64,000 nt of DNA from Pricia antarctica. GTDB taxonomy: Bacteria > Bacteroidota > Bacteroidia > Flavobacteriales > Flavobacteriaceae. The stretch is taken from the NCBI RefSeq assembly GCF_900101815.1, contig NZ_FNAO01000006.1, positions 310,001 to 374,000 of the forward strand, in the 5' to 3' direction. Shown one piece after another: positions 18,445 to 26,401 of the stretch. The stretch's first letter is position 1. Every line of letters starts with the position of its first letter. The notes below the pieces were generated by a model that worked only from the letters and a program-made list of their open reading frames with translations, made no database searches and was not told where the DNA came from. Position numbers and translations under genes: made by a program.

Positions 18445-18970
18445 CATTTTCATCGATCAACCTTTTCAGGTGCTCTTTCATCTGGAATTGCGATTCATCG
18501 AATCGGGTATCCCTTGAGAAGGCTTCCTTTTTCCGTTGTTTGCTTCGCGCAAAACGCCGCACCGCCTGTTCGTTTTCCAGAATAAGTCCGGGTACAGGTA
18601 CGCTTTTTCCCTCCTCATCTTTGGCTACCATCGTAAAATAAGAGGAATTGCAATGACGCTTGGTGCCTTCGGTGATGTTTTCGGAATCCACACGAACGCC
18701 TACTACCATTGAAGTTTTACCGGTATAATTGATAGATGCCCTAAGCGTAATTAGCTCACCCACCTCCACGGGACTTAAAAAGTCCACCCTATTTACCGAT
18801 GCCGTTACGCAATAGCGCTGGGAATGTTTCGAAGCACAGGCGAAAGCGATTTGATCCATCAGATTCAATATGTGCCCCCCGTGTACCTTTCCGCCAAAAT
18901 TAGAGTGGGAGGGAAGCATCAGTTCGGTTATCGATACGCGCGAATCGCTTGGGTTTTTGTAGTTTTTCAT
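18428..18970 (-). CDS. Acyl-CoA thioesterase, hotdog fold (YciA/ACOT type)
   Basis: Hydrolyses acyl-CoA to free acid and CoA. The hotdog helix region NFGGKVHGGHILNLMDQIA (25-43) is characteristic of the cytosolic ACOT/YciA group. It is followed by the strand VTASVNRVDFLSPVEVGE and the sheet edge SSYFTMVAKDEEGK. The roughly 40-residue charged C-terminal tail extends beyond a minimal YciA domain. No signal peptide. The stop overlaps the convergent pgl by 17 bases, so transcription from each side may interfere with the other. Chain-length preference cannot be read from the sequence. Confidence 0.9.
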   Translation of the reverse strand: MKNYKNPSDSRVSITELMLPSHSNFGGKVHGGHILNLMDQIAFACASKHSQRYCVTASVNRVDFLSPVEVGELITLRASINYTGKTSMVVGVRVDSENITEGTKRHCNSSYFTMVAKDEEGKSVPVPGLILENEQAVRRFARSKQRKKEAFSRDTRFDESQFQMKEHLKRLIDENVKIDL

Positions 18971-19082
18971 GGCTGCTGGTGGTCATTTAAAGGTTGGAAG
19001 ATATAGGGTTTTTCGTTTTTTCGTCCACCGCATTTGGAACCTGCGGCAGGCAGACTATTTCGGAATTTATATATTCGAGATA

Positions 19083-19448
19083 TTACTTTCTGAAATGTGG
19101 CGATTCTTCCTGTTCGACATTTGTCACAAAATATTTGGTATCGCCCAGCCAAAAGAAGGTGGCGTAACGTTCAATATAGTTCAGTTTTACGTATTGCCCT
19201 TGGTACTCCTGTAGTTTTTCGATGACCTCTTGATCTTTGTCCAACACGGAAAATGAAAATATCTGTGCCCCGGAGATACCTTGGCTAATCTCGCCTTCCC
19301 AGGTTTTGACAAGCATGCCTTTGTGGCTTATCTTAATGAGTTCGCCCGTTCGGATCCCATCGCTAAAGGTTACAAAATAGATGAAGGCGTAAATTAGGGC
19401 AAAAAGGACTGCGATACCGCCTAGGGTTATAATTACTGCTTTTTTCAT
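19083..19448 (-). CDS. Small membrane-anchored protein of a conserved Bacteroidota family, 121 aa
   Basis: One N-terminal transmembrane helix (about 4-28) is followed by a compact domain with the conserved stretches RTGELIKISHKG, TWEGEISQG, FSFSVLDKDQEV and YIERYATFFWLGDTKYFVT. Homologues of this pattern are widespread in Flavobacteriaceae and have often been labelled 6-phosphogluconate dehydrogenase, a label the sequence does not support: there is no Rossmann fold and no substrate motif. Function is unknown; the domain faces either the periplasm or the cytoplasm. The gap to the next leftward gene (18971-19082) shows nothing notable. Confidence 0.8.
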   Translation of the reverse strand: MKKAVIITLGGIAVLFALIYAFIYFVTFSDGIRTGELIKISHKGMLVKTWEGEISQGISGAQIFSFSVLDKDQEVIEKLQEYQGQYVKLNYIERYATFFWLGDTKYFVTNVEQEESPHFRK

Positions 19449-19573
19449 GAGTTCTTGTTGTGGTCTGAATTAGGACTATTTAGGATTTTAGGACTACAGG
19501 ATATTAAGAGCTTTACGTATTAGGACTTGGATTATTCGGAATTTCACTAGTTTGTTTACTGCAACGGCAACTG

Positions 19574-20947
19574 CTACTTCTCAATCTCATTCTCAATCTC
19601 AATCTCAATCTCAATCTCAATTTCTTCATTATCATCTTCCTCCGCCCGTTTCAATATACGTTCTGGAATGGACTTTTTAGCTTTCGCACCCATTTTTTTT
19701 AGTTTTTGGATACTGGAGACAATGTTACCACGGCCTTCCACCAACTTGTTCATGGCGCCTTCGTACTCCGATTTCGCATCGTCCATTTTCTTTCCGACTT
19801 TGGTGAGGTCGGTTACGAAACCTTCGAATTTATCGTAGAGGGCTCCCGCCTGCCGCGCGATTTCAAGGGCGTTGCGTTGTTGTTTTTCGTTATTCCACAT
19901 GCTGTCTATGGTGCGCAAGGTCGCCAATAAGGTCGATGGTGTAACGATAACGATATTCTGCTCAAAAGCCCTGTTGTACAAAGAGTTGTCATTGTTTATA
20001 GCAACTGCAAACGCAGGTTCGATGGGAATGAACATCAATACGAAATCCGGACTCTCCATCGCATAGAGATCCTCGTATTTTTTGGCGGAAAGTTGGTCGA
20101 CGTGATTTCTGAGAGATAGGATATGTTCTTTCAAGAATTTATCCCGAAACTCGTCCTCCGCGTTCACCATACGCTCGTAGGCGACCAAGGATACTTTTGA
20201 ATCGACGACCATCTTTTTACCGTCCGGAAGATTGATGATCACATCGGGCAATACCCGTGAGCCATCCTCCCGTTGAAAACTTTGCTGCACGGAGTATTCG
20301 CGGTCTTTTTCCAGTCCCGATTTTTCGAGCACGCGCTCCAGCACCAATTCGCCCCAATTGCCCTGCATCTTACTATCCCCTTTAAGGGCCTTGGTCAGGT
20401 TTTCGGCCTCTTGGGTAATCTTTAGGTTTTGGGTTTGCAGGTTGAGCAGTTGCTCCCGTAACGCCTGATGGATACCATAACTTTCCTTTCTACTTTCCTC
20501 CACTTTTTTCTCGAATAGGAGAATCTTTTCATTGAGCGGCATCAAGATATTTTTGATATTCTTTTCATTACGCTCGGTAAACTTCAGACTTTTTTCTTCC
20601 AGTATCTTATTGGCCAGGTTTTCGAATTCCTTGGTAAACTTTTCCTGTAGTTTTTCCACTTCTTGTTTTTGCTCAAGGTTCTTTTCGTGTAGGTTCTCGA
20701 GATCGGCTTGATAACGTACAATCTGGTTGCCCAGCTGCTCTTTTTCAGCTTGTAGGTGGGTTTTGTGCGCTTCGGAATCGCTTAATCGTTGATTCAATAC
20801 CGTGATATTGTTTTTCAATTGTTGTTCTCGTTCTTCGAGCGTGCCTTGAGTAGTTTTGGTTTTCAGGATTTGGATGTAGTTGCCCAGAATATAGCCTACG
20901 GCCAAACATATAAGACTTATTGGAAGGTATGTTAAATAGTCGTTCAT
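19574..20947 (-). CDS. rmuC: DNA recombination protein RmuC homologue
   Basis: RmuC limits inversion at short repeats; its C-terminal half is a predicted nuclease-like domain. Here an N-terminal membrane helix (about 7-25) leads into a long coiled coil (about 35-190), as in other RmuC proteins. The conserved core follows: KMQGNWGELVLERVLE, VLPDVIINLPDGKKMVVDSK and LMFIPIEPAFAVAI. The last 40 residues are acidic and include an Ile-Glu dipeptide repeat coded by a hexanucleotide tract. The core is intact, so the protein is probably functional. Confidence 0.93.
   Translation of the reverse strand: MNDYLTYLPISLICLAVGYILGNYIQILKTKTTQGTLEEREQQLKNNITVLNQRLSDSEAHKTHLQAEKEQLGNQIVRYQADLENLHEKNLEQKQEVEKLQEKFTKEFENLANKILEEKSLKFTERNEKNIKNILMPLNEKILLFEKKVEESRKESYGIHQALREQLLNLQTQNLKITQEAENLTKALKGDSKMQGNWGELVLERVLEKSGLEKDREYSVQQSFQREDGSRVLPDVIINLPDGKKMVVDSKVSLVAYERMVNAEDEFRDKFLKEHILSLRNHVDQLSAKKYEDLYAMESPDFVLMFIPIEPAFAVAINNDNSLYNRAFEQNIVIVTPSTLLATLRTIDSMWNNEKQQRNALEIARQAGALYDKFEGFVTDLTKVGKKMDDAKSEYEGAMNKLVEGRGNIVSSIQKLKKMGAKAKKSIPERILKRAEEDDNEEIEIEIEIEIENEIEK
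19579..19621 (-). repeat. Hexanucleotide tandem repeat (CTCAAT on the plus strand) at the 3' end of rmuC
   Basis: Six or seven near-perfect copies of a 6-bp unit, coding Ile-Glu repeats in the RmuC tail. Because the unit is a multiple of three, length changes keep the frame and only alter tail length. Confidence 0.85.
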
Positions 20948-21099
20948 TGGTGGTGAAAAGGTTTGGGATAAAGATACAAGATTGGTATTGAATCCTCAGT
21001 GTATCTCTGCGGTACTCTATGCAACTCTATGTAAGAGCTATCCTGCAAATGCACGTAGTAGATTCCCCGCGTTTCGCAGCCTTGACCGCGGAAATGATT

Positions 21100-21891
21100 T
21101 TATTTTTGTATTCGAAAAGAACCGGTCGAGGCGTCAAAGGAGACAGCATCTCCCGGAAAAAGGGCCTCGAACGCCCCTTGTTCAATAAGATGGCAAGGTT
21201 GCCCGAAGGGATTGTTCTTTCTATCTAACAGTACCATCTTATCGCATAACTGAATGGCCATTTCGATTTCATGGGAAGTAAAGACAATGGTTTTTTTGGT
21301 CCGATGGGCGATGGATTTCAAGAGTTTCAAAATCTTCACTTTATGGTAAAGATCCAAATGGGTGGTCGGTTCATCCAGTAAAATGATTGTGGTGTCTTGC
21401 GCCAAGGCACGTGCAATCATCACTCGCTGCAGTTGCCCATCGCTGAGTTCAAAACATTTTCGGTGTTGCAGCTCTTCCAATTGGAGCATGGAAATGGCTT
21501 CCTTGATTTTCGTTCGGTCTTCTTTGGATAGGCTGCCAAGCCAATTCGTATACGGCTGCCGACCGAGTGCGATCAATTCGAGAACTGACATGTTTTTGGA
21601 GGCGATGGGTTCGGTCAGCACCAGACTGATTTTGGCGGCCAGTTTTAAAGCGGGATAATTTTCCAGTTCCCTTTGCTCTATTTTGATGCTTCCCGATAAT
21701 TTCGGCTGTACATTGCCCAAAGTCCGTAACAGGGTAGACTTCCCGATGCCGTTTATCCCGACAATGGCCATCAGTTCGCCCTCCGACACGTTGAAATTGA
21801 TATTTTTGGCAATAACAGCGGATTTGTAACCGATCGCTAAATCCGCCACTTCCAAGGTAAGCCTTAATTTTTCATCCTTTTTAAAACTCAT
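21100..21891 (-). CDS. ABC transporter ATP-binding protein (BtuD/FecE/HmuV type), probable B12 uptake ATPase
   Basis: The cytoplasmic ATPase of a type II ABC importer. Walker A is GINGIGKST (45-53), Walker B IILLDEPTTHLD (169-180), and the signature is LSDGQLQR (149-156), with Asp where the third residue is usually Gly. The H-loop lies in VFTSHEIEMA. It follows the permease gene with an 82-base gap, wide for such an operon, and that gap holds seven copies of a 7-bp repeat reaching into the start codon. Placement with the riboswitch-controlled BtuB receptor makes cobalamin the likely cargo; heme or siderophore remains possible on family grounds. Confidence 0.88.
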   Translation of the reverse strand: MSFKKDEKLRLTLEVADLAIGYKSAVIAKNINFNVSEGELMAIVGINGIGKSTLLRTLGNVQPKLSGSIKIEQRELENYPALKLAAKISLVLTEPIASKNMSVLELIALGRQPYTNWLGSLSKEDRTKIKEAISMLQLEELQHRKCFELSDGQLQRVMIARALAQDTTIILLDEPTTHLDLYHKVKILKLLKSIAHRTKKTIVFTSHEIEMAIQLCDKMVLLDRKNNPFGQPCHLIEQGAFEALFPGDAVSFDASTGSFRIQK

Positions 21892-21933
21892 AACTCATAA
21901 CTCATAACTCATAACTCATAACTCATAACTCAT
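21885..21933 (-). repeat. Seven tandem copies of a 7-bp repeat over the start of the ABC ATPase gene
   Basis: AACTCAT is repeated seven times without mismatch (minus strand ATGAGTT). The unit nearest the gene supplies the ATG at 21889-21891. Each unit carries an ATG, but those upstream reach a stop after four or five codons. As 7 is not a multiple of three, unit changes shift spacing and frame. Confidence 0.95.
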
Positions 21934-21973
21934 AACAAAAATTCAAAACGGAACTCCACACGTTTTCTCTACC

Positions 21974-23005
21974 TTAAAAAATCATCCGCCGTTTCCTCAC
22001 CAGCAACCAAATCACGACCGGTGCCCCTAAAATACTGGTAATCGCATTGATGGGCAAGACGCTGGCGGAATTCGGAAATTGCGCCACGGTGTCGCAGAGC
22101 AACATCAGAATCGCACCGTAGACCAGCACGGCCGGAATTAGAATTTTATGGTCCGTAGTGCTGATAATCTGTCGGGTCAGGTGGGGAACTGCCAGTCCGA
22201 TAAAGGCGATGGGGCCGGCGAATGCCGTTACACTTCCGGCCAGCAGTCCGGTCGCCATAATTATAAGATAGCGGGATCTTTTAAGGTCGACGCCCAAACT
22301 TCGCGCATAATCTTCGCCTAATAAAAAGGCGTTCAAAGCTTTTATCGACAAAATACTGCAGAGAATTCCGATTAGAATAATCCCCAATAGAATAGATAGT
22401 TGCGCCCAAGATAGGTTGCCTACGCTTCCAAAGGACCAATAGATGAATTGCTGTAACTTTTCCGCATCGGTAAAATAGGATAGCACACTTACAATGGCCG
22501 CGGTAATACTGCCGAACATAAGGCCGATAATCAATAAGGCCATGGTATCCTTAACTTTCGCGGCGATGACCATCACGCCCAACAGTACCAAAAAACTTCC
22601 GATACTTGAGGCGATGGCCAATGAAATGTCGTTTAGGAGTCCGAAGGCCATAAATCCCGAAAATAATGAGGAGCCCATGATAAGCAGCGCGGCCCCCAAA
22701 CTCGCCCCGGAACTGATGCCCAGTACAAAGGGCCCCGCGAGCGGGTTGCGGAACAGGGTCTGCATTAATAGTCCGCTTAAGGCCAGGCCGCTGCCGACCA
22801 AAATGGCTGTGAAAGCCTTGGGAATCCTATAATTCCAAATAATATATTCCCACGATCGGTTTTCAAGATTTCCGCCGACCAATGTGCTGAAGGTTTCCGA
22901 AAAGGGAATGGAGACGGAACCCAAACTGATATTCAACCCAAAACAGACCACAAGGGCGGCCAGTAGCAGCGAAAAGGAAAGACGATATGTTTTTCGACTT
23001 CTCAA
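21974..23005 (-). CDS. FecCD/BtuC-family ABC transporter permease, probable cobalamin permease
   Basis: An inner-membrane importer permease of 343 residues with eight to ten transmembrane helices. Family motifs are RIPKAFTAILVGSGLALSG (about 60-78), GLLMQTLFRNPLAGPFVLG (82-100) and the C-terminal AGPIAFIGLAVPHLTR, where the coupling helix to the ATPase lies. The only sensible start is a TTG at 23003-23005 directly after the stop codon of the substrate-binding-protein gene, so translation is probably coupled to it. Cobalamin specificity is inferred from the neighbouring riboswitch, receptor and propeller lipoprotein. Confidence 0.9.
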   Translation of the reverse strand: MRSRKTYRLSFSLLLAALVVCFGLNISLGSVSIPFSETFSTLVGGNLENRSWEYIIWNYRIPKAFTAILVGSGLALSGLLMQTLFRNPLAGPFVLGISSGASLGAALLIMGSSLFSGFMAFGLLNDISLAIASSIGSFLVLLGVMVIAAKVKDTMALLIIGLMFGSITAAIVSVLSYFTDAEKLQQFIYWSFGSVGNLSWAQLSILLGIILIGILCSILSIKALNAFLLGEDYARSLGVDLKRSRYLIIMATGLLAGSVTAFAGPIAFIGLAVPHLTRQIISTTDHKILIPAVLVYGAILMLLCDTVAQFPNSASVLPINAITSILGAPVVIWLLVRKRRMIF

Positions 23006-24151
23006 TTAATCCAAGGGTTTAAAAAAGAAAAGTTCATGGTCGGGTAACAGTTCGGGATGAAAGATATGGATGAGGTCTTTCAAAACAAGATCAGGCCGCT
23101 GCGGAGCGAGTTCGTAATACAGCACCCCACCCGTTTCCCCTGTATTTCCGGCATACGAATAGATGTTTTGGTTTTTGAATGCATCAAATTGCAGATAATG
23201 GCGGTTGGCGCCTTGTATGGCTTTATACGAAGTGAATTGTGCTGGGGATATCCAAAAATCTGCTAACTTCCCTTTTTCGAAAACGGATTCTAGGCTAAGG
23301 GAAATGCTTCCTGTTTCCTGAGTGTCCGTCCATAAGTAATCCGCATGGGCATCGCTAAAGAACTGGGCCATCCAACTGTTTCCTCCGGGCAGGTACCAGA
23401 CATCCTTATAAAGCGCGCCGCTAAGCACGGTCGGTTTTTTGTTAGCGGTTTTGGCCAGGGCCTTAGCTTCCAAGTAGGAAGTTTTTATCCCTTTAAAAAT
23501 GCTATCCGCTTTCACATCCTTATTAAAAAAAGGAGCAAAAAACTTGATCCATTCCGCTTTTCCCAAAGGTGTCTCTTCCGTCCAATCCCCATTATATACA
23601 ACGGAAATATTCGCCCGTTGCAAGGTGCTATAAGCTTTGTTCTGTCCATCAACGCCAAAGCCGACTACGACTTCGGGATTCAGTTCCAGAACCATTTCGG
23701 TATTGATGGCCTCATTGTTGCCGAGTTCTTTCACCTGGCCCGCATCGATACGTTTTCGAGTCGCTTCGGAGGATATGTATTTCGTATTCGGGAAACCGAC
23801 CAACCGATTGCCGACGCCTAATGCTTCCAATGCGGGAATATGAGTGGTCGATGTGACGACAATCCGCTCGACGGGTACGGCGACTACGGCATCATATTCA
23901 TCTTTGTTCAAGGTCATCGCCGCCATTTTTTTCTTGGGAATCAGGGCATAGGTAAAAGCTGTTTTAGCATCTGGCCATGGGGATGCTACTTTGATGATGG
24001 TCAGTCCGGAATCCGATTTTTCTATGGAAAAGCCTTTGGCATAGTTGATTGTAGAAGTTTGCGTAACCGGTAGGGTCGGAAGGGATTCTTTTTTTTCATC
24101 CTTACAGGAAACAAAAGAAATAAGAAAGATCAAAAGAAGTACTTTTTTCAA
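23006..24151 (-). CDS. Substrate-binding lipoprotein of a BtuF/FecB-type importer
   Basis: A periplasmic binding protein with a lipoprotein signal ending FVSC (acylated Cys16, followed by KDEK). The mature part has the two-lobed pattern of helical-backbone metal receptors: VERIVVTSTTHIPALEALGVGN in the first lobe (split here across residues 93-114), VLELNPEVVVGFG, and a second lobe with WMAQFFSDAHADYL. At 381 residues it is over 100 longer than E. coli BtuF. The start is a TTG at 24149-24151; no ATG precedes the signal. It is divergent from the riboswitch-controlled receptor gene and heads the binding protein-permease-ATPase operon. Confidence 0.88.
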   Translation of the reverse strand: MKKVLLLIFLISFVSCKDEKKESLPTLPVTQTSTINYAKGFSIEKSDSGLTIIKVASPWPDAKTAFTYALIPKKKMAAMTLNKDEYDAVVAVPVERIVVTSTTHIPALEALGVGNRLVGFPNTKYISSEATRKRIDAGQVKELGNNEAINTEMVLELNPEVVVGFGVDGQNKAYSTLQRANISVVYNGDWTEETPLGKAEWIKFFAPFFNKDVKADSIFKGIKTSYLEAKALAKTANKKPTVLSGALYKDVWYLPGGNSWMAQFFSDAHADYLWTDTQETGSISLSLESVFEKGKLADFWISPAQFTSYKAIQGANRHYLQFDAFKNQNIYSYAGNTGETGGVLYYELAPQRPDLVLKDLIHIFHPELLPDHELFFFKPLD

Positions 24152-24171
24152 ATCTGGAAATTTGGTGCATC

Positions 24172-24179
24172 CAAAAGTA
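24172..24179 (-). promoter_or_regulatory. Candidate -7 box (TACTTTTG, minus strand) for the binding protein-permease-ATPase operon
   Basis: Exact TAnnTTTG match about 20 bases before the TTG start at 24151. No proper -33 element is seen. This leftward unit shows no riboswitch of its own. Confidence 0.45.
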
Positions 24180-24257
24180 GTATTATTTCAAGTTAACGCT
24201 GAAAGATGAATCGTAATGTTTACTTTCGCCGTGAATTTTGGTTTCTATCCCCATTTT

Positions 24258-24530
24258 GAGGTGATGGGATTAAAAGGGAATCCGGTGGGATGAGGTACGA
24301 GATGGAAAATACGAGGTACAACATAAAATAGTACGATCGTAATTCCGCAATCGGACATCAAAGAATCCGGAACTGTTCCCGCAACTGTAAGTTTTTGCCC
24401 TAACTGCTTTTCGGCAGTTATGTATTGGCACCCCGAACAAGGGATAGTATTTCTTCAGACCACTGTCCGCCTCAGCGGATGGGAAGGTCAAATGCTATAA
24501 AATAAGTCAGGAGACCTGCCAGGTTCATCA
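24258..24530 (+). ncRNA. Cobalamin (adenosylcobalamin-type) riboswitch
   Basis: The conserved elements occur in order: AAAAGGGAATCCGGTG at 24272-24287, the core CCGGAACTGTTCCCGCAACTG at 24367-24387 (internal change from the consensus slight), the P-stem CCGCCTCAGCGG near 24467-24479 with GGGAAGG, and the B12 box AGTCAGGAGACCTGCC at 24505-24520. The 3' end is 38 bases before the btuB start, so control may be on translation initiation or early termination. The gap 24152-24567 otherwise holds only promoters; TACTTTCG at 24221-24228 is a weak -7 box for this transcript. Confidence 0.96.
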
Positions 24531-24567
24531 AATACTGTCAAACTTTCGGGATAAGGGTTTACAAACG

Positions 24568-26397
24568 ATGAAACGCGCCATAACCGCCATAGCATTCCTA
24601 TTGTCTATATCCGGACATGTATCCGCCCAAGATAAACCGCTCTGGGAACTGGATGAAGTGGTCGTATCCGACACCCGCTTAAAAAATTACACCGAAGGGC
24701 ATAAGTTGAGCCGTTTAAAGGATAGCACGATACAACGAAGCGGCACTTTTTTAACGGCGCTGCTTGCATTCAATTCCAACCTCTATTTTAAGGAAAACGG
24801 CTTTGGGATGGTATCTTCCCCAGCCTTTCGGGGCACCAATGCCTCTCACACCGCCGTAATCTGGAACGGCATTAATATCAATTCCCCGTTGAACGGACAG
24901 GTAGATTTCAACACCATCAATCCCTTTAACTATAGTTCGGTAGACATTCGTAGTGGTGGGGGCAGCGTTCAGTTCGGTACCGGGGCGATCGGTGGCAGTG
25001 TGCACCTGAACAACGACCTCCGATTCGAAACCCATTTTGACAACCGGATTCTGGCGGGGTACGGGAGCTTTGATACCAAAAAAGTAAACTACGGCCAAAA
25101 TTTTGGAAACGGAAGATGGTCACATAATTTCGGAATCAATTACACGACATCGGATAATGATTATAAATATCTGGAAACGGATAACAGGAACCGCAATGGG
25201 GAATTCCAAAATGTCACCCTGAATTTTAATGCCGGATATGTGCTGTCAGATAAGAATCTGCTGCGCCTATATCATCAAAGCTTTATCGGAGATCGAAACC
25301 TTTCCGGTAATCTGGTTACACAGGGTAGGAGCCGATATGAAGATAATCACTATCGCACCCAACTGGAATGGGTAAGCTTGGGCAAAACATCTACCTCAAA
25401 ACTAAAGCTGGCCTATCTTTATGAAGGTTTCAACTATTTTGAGAACAAAGACTCCGCTATTTTCTCCGAGGGAAACGTGACCACTTTATTAGCCCGATAC
25501 GCTTATGACATAAAGCTCTCCGATGCCTTTCGGTTAAACTCCTTTCTGGAGTATAATCATTTTAAAGGCGGTGGTAGTAGTTTTGGTGACCCACAGCGTA
25601 ATGATGTTTCTTTGACAGCCCTACTAAAACACGAGGTTTCAGAGGTTTTTGTTTATAATTTTGGACTCCGAAAAGATTTCTCATCCGATTTTTCAAGTCC
25701 CCTTGTTTTTTCCTTGGATGGAGAGTATACGGTAGGGGATCACTATGGTCTGCAATTAAGTGCTTCCCGAAATTTCAGGATGCCTACTTTCAACGATTTT
25801 TATTGGAAACCCGGCGGCAACCTTGACCTCGTACCCGAAAGTTCGTACCAGATCGATTTAGGGCAGCGTTTAGAATTTGGAGCAGCTAGATTCAACTTAA
25901 ACGGATACTACATCGCCACCGATGATATGATTCGATGGCTTCCAAACGGATCGGATATCTGGTCGCCATCCAACATAGACGCAGTTCGTATTTATGGGCT
26001 GGAAGGCGAATTAGCGCTGGCCTATCCCATCCAAAGAAAACAAAATATCGAATTCAAGGCAAACTATGCCTATACGGTTTCCGAAGACCTGGCGACCGAT
26101 AAACAGCTGATCTATGTGCCGTTCCATAAGGCTAATGCCTCTATCGCTTATAATCTGTCACACGTTGGCCTTTTCTATCAGCACTTATATACTGGTCCGG
26201 TATCCATAATCGGAGGAGAGCTCGAAGGCTATCAGGTAGCCAATGCAGGTATCACGTATTCACAAAAATTGAAAGGAAAATTACAATATAGTCTTGGCTT
26301 GACCCTGAACAATCTTTTTAATACCTATTACGAAAATGTGGCCCTGCGCCCCATGCCCAACAGAAATATTCAAACCCAATTACTTCTAAATTTTTAA
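24568..26397 (+). CDS. btuB: TonB-dependent outer-membrane receptor, BtuB type (vitamin B12 uptake)
   Basis: A 609-residue outer-membrane receptor under direct control of the cobalamin riboswitch. The signal peptide ends at VSAQ (residue 21), then comes the TonB-box-like ELDEVVVSDTR (28-38), the plug with FRGTNASHTAVIWNG and the motif VDIRSGGGSVQFG, and a 22-strand barrel ending in a C-terminal Phe (LLLNF). It lacks the N-terminal CarboxypepD_reg domain of SusC-type receptors, which fits the BtuB and siderophore group. The BtuG-like lipoprotein gene follows 4 bases after the stop. Cobalamin as ligand follows from the riboswitch; a cobinamide or other corrinoid preference cannot be excluded. 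Confidence 0.93.
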   Translation: MKRAITAIAFLLSISGHVSAQDKPLWELDEVVVSDTRLKNYTEGHKLSRLKDSTIQRSGTFLTALLAFNSNLYFKENGFGMVSSPAFRGTNASHTAVIWNGININSPLNGQVDFNTINPFNYSSVDIRSGGGSVQFGTGAIGGSVHLNNDLRFETHFDNRILAGYGSFDTKKVNYGQNFGNGRWSHNFGINYTTSDNDYKYLETDNRNRNGEFQNVTLNFNAGYVLSDKNLLRLYHQSFIGDRNLSGNLVTQGRSRYEDNHYRTQLEWVSLGKTSTSKLKLAYLYEGFNYFENKDSAIFSEGNVTTLLARYAYDIKLSDAFRLNSFLEYNHFKGGGSSFGDPQRNDVSLTALLKHEVSEVFVYNFGLRKDFSSDFSSPLVFSLDGEYTVGDHYGLQLSASRNFRMPTFNDFYWKPGGNLDLVPESSYQIDLGQRLEFGAARFNLNGYYIATDDMIRWLPNGSDIWSPSNIDAVRIYGLEGELALAYPIQRKQNIEFKANYAYTVSEDLATDKQLIYVPFHKANASIAYNLSHVGLFYQHLYTGPVSIIGGELEGYQVANAGITYSQKLKGKLQYSLGLTLNNLFNTYYENVALRPMPNRNIQTQLLLNF

Positions 26398-26401
26398 AAC
26401 G

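Noticed and set aside
19083-19448. 6-phosphogluconate dehydrogenase as the product of the small membrane gene
   Set aside because: The 121-residue protein has no coenzyme or substrate motif; the true Gnd is at 14237-15649.
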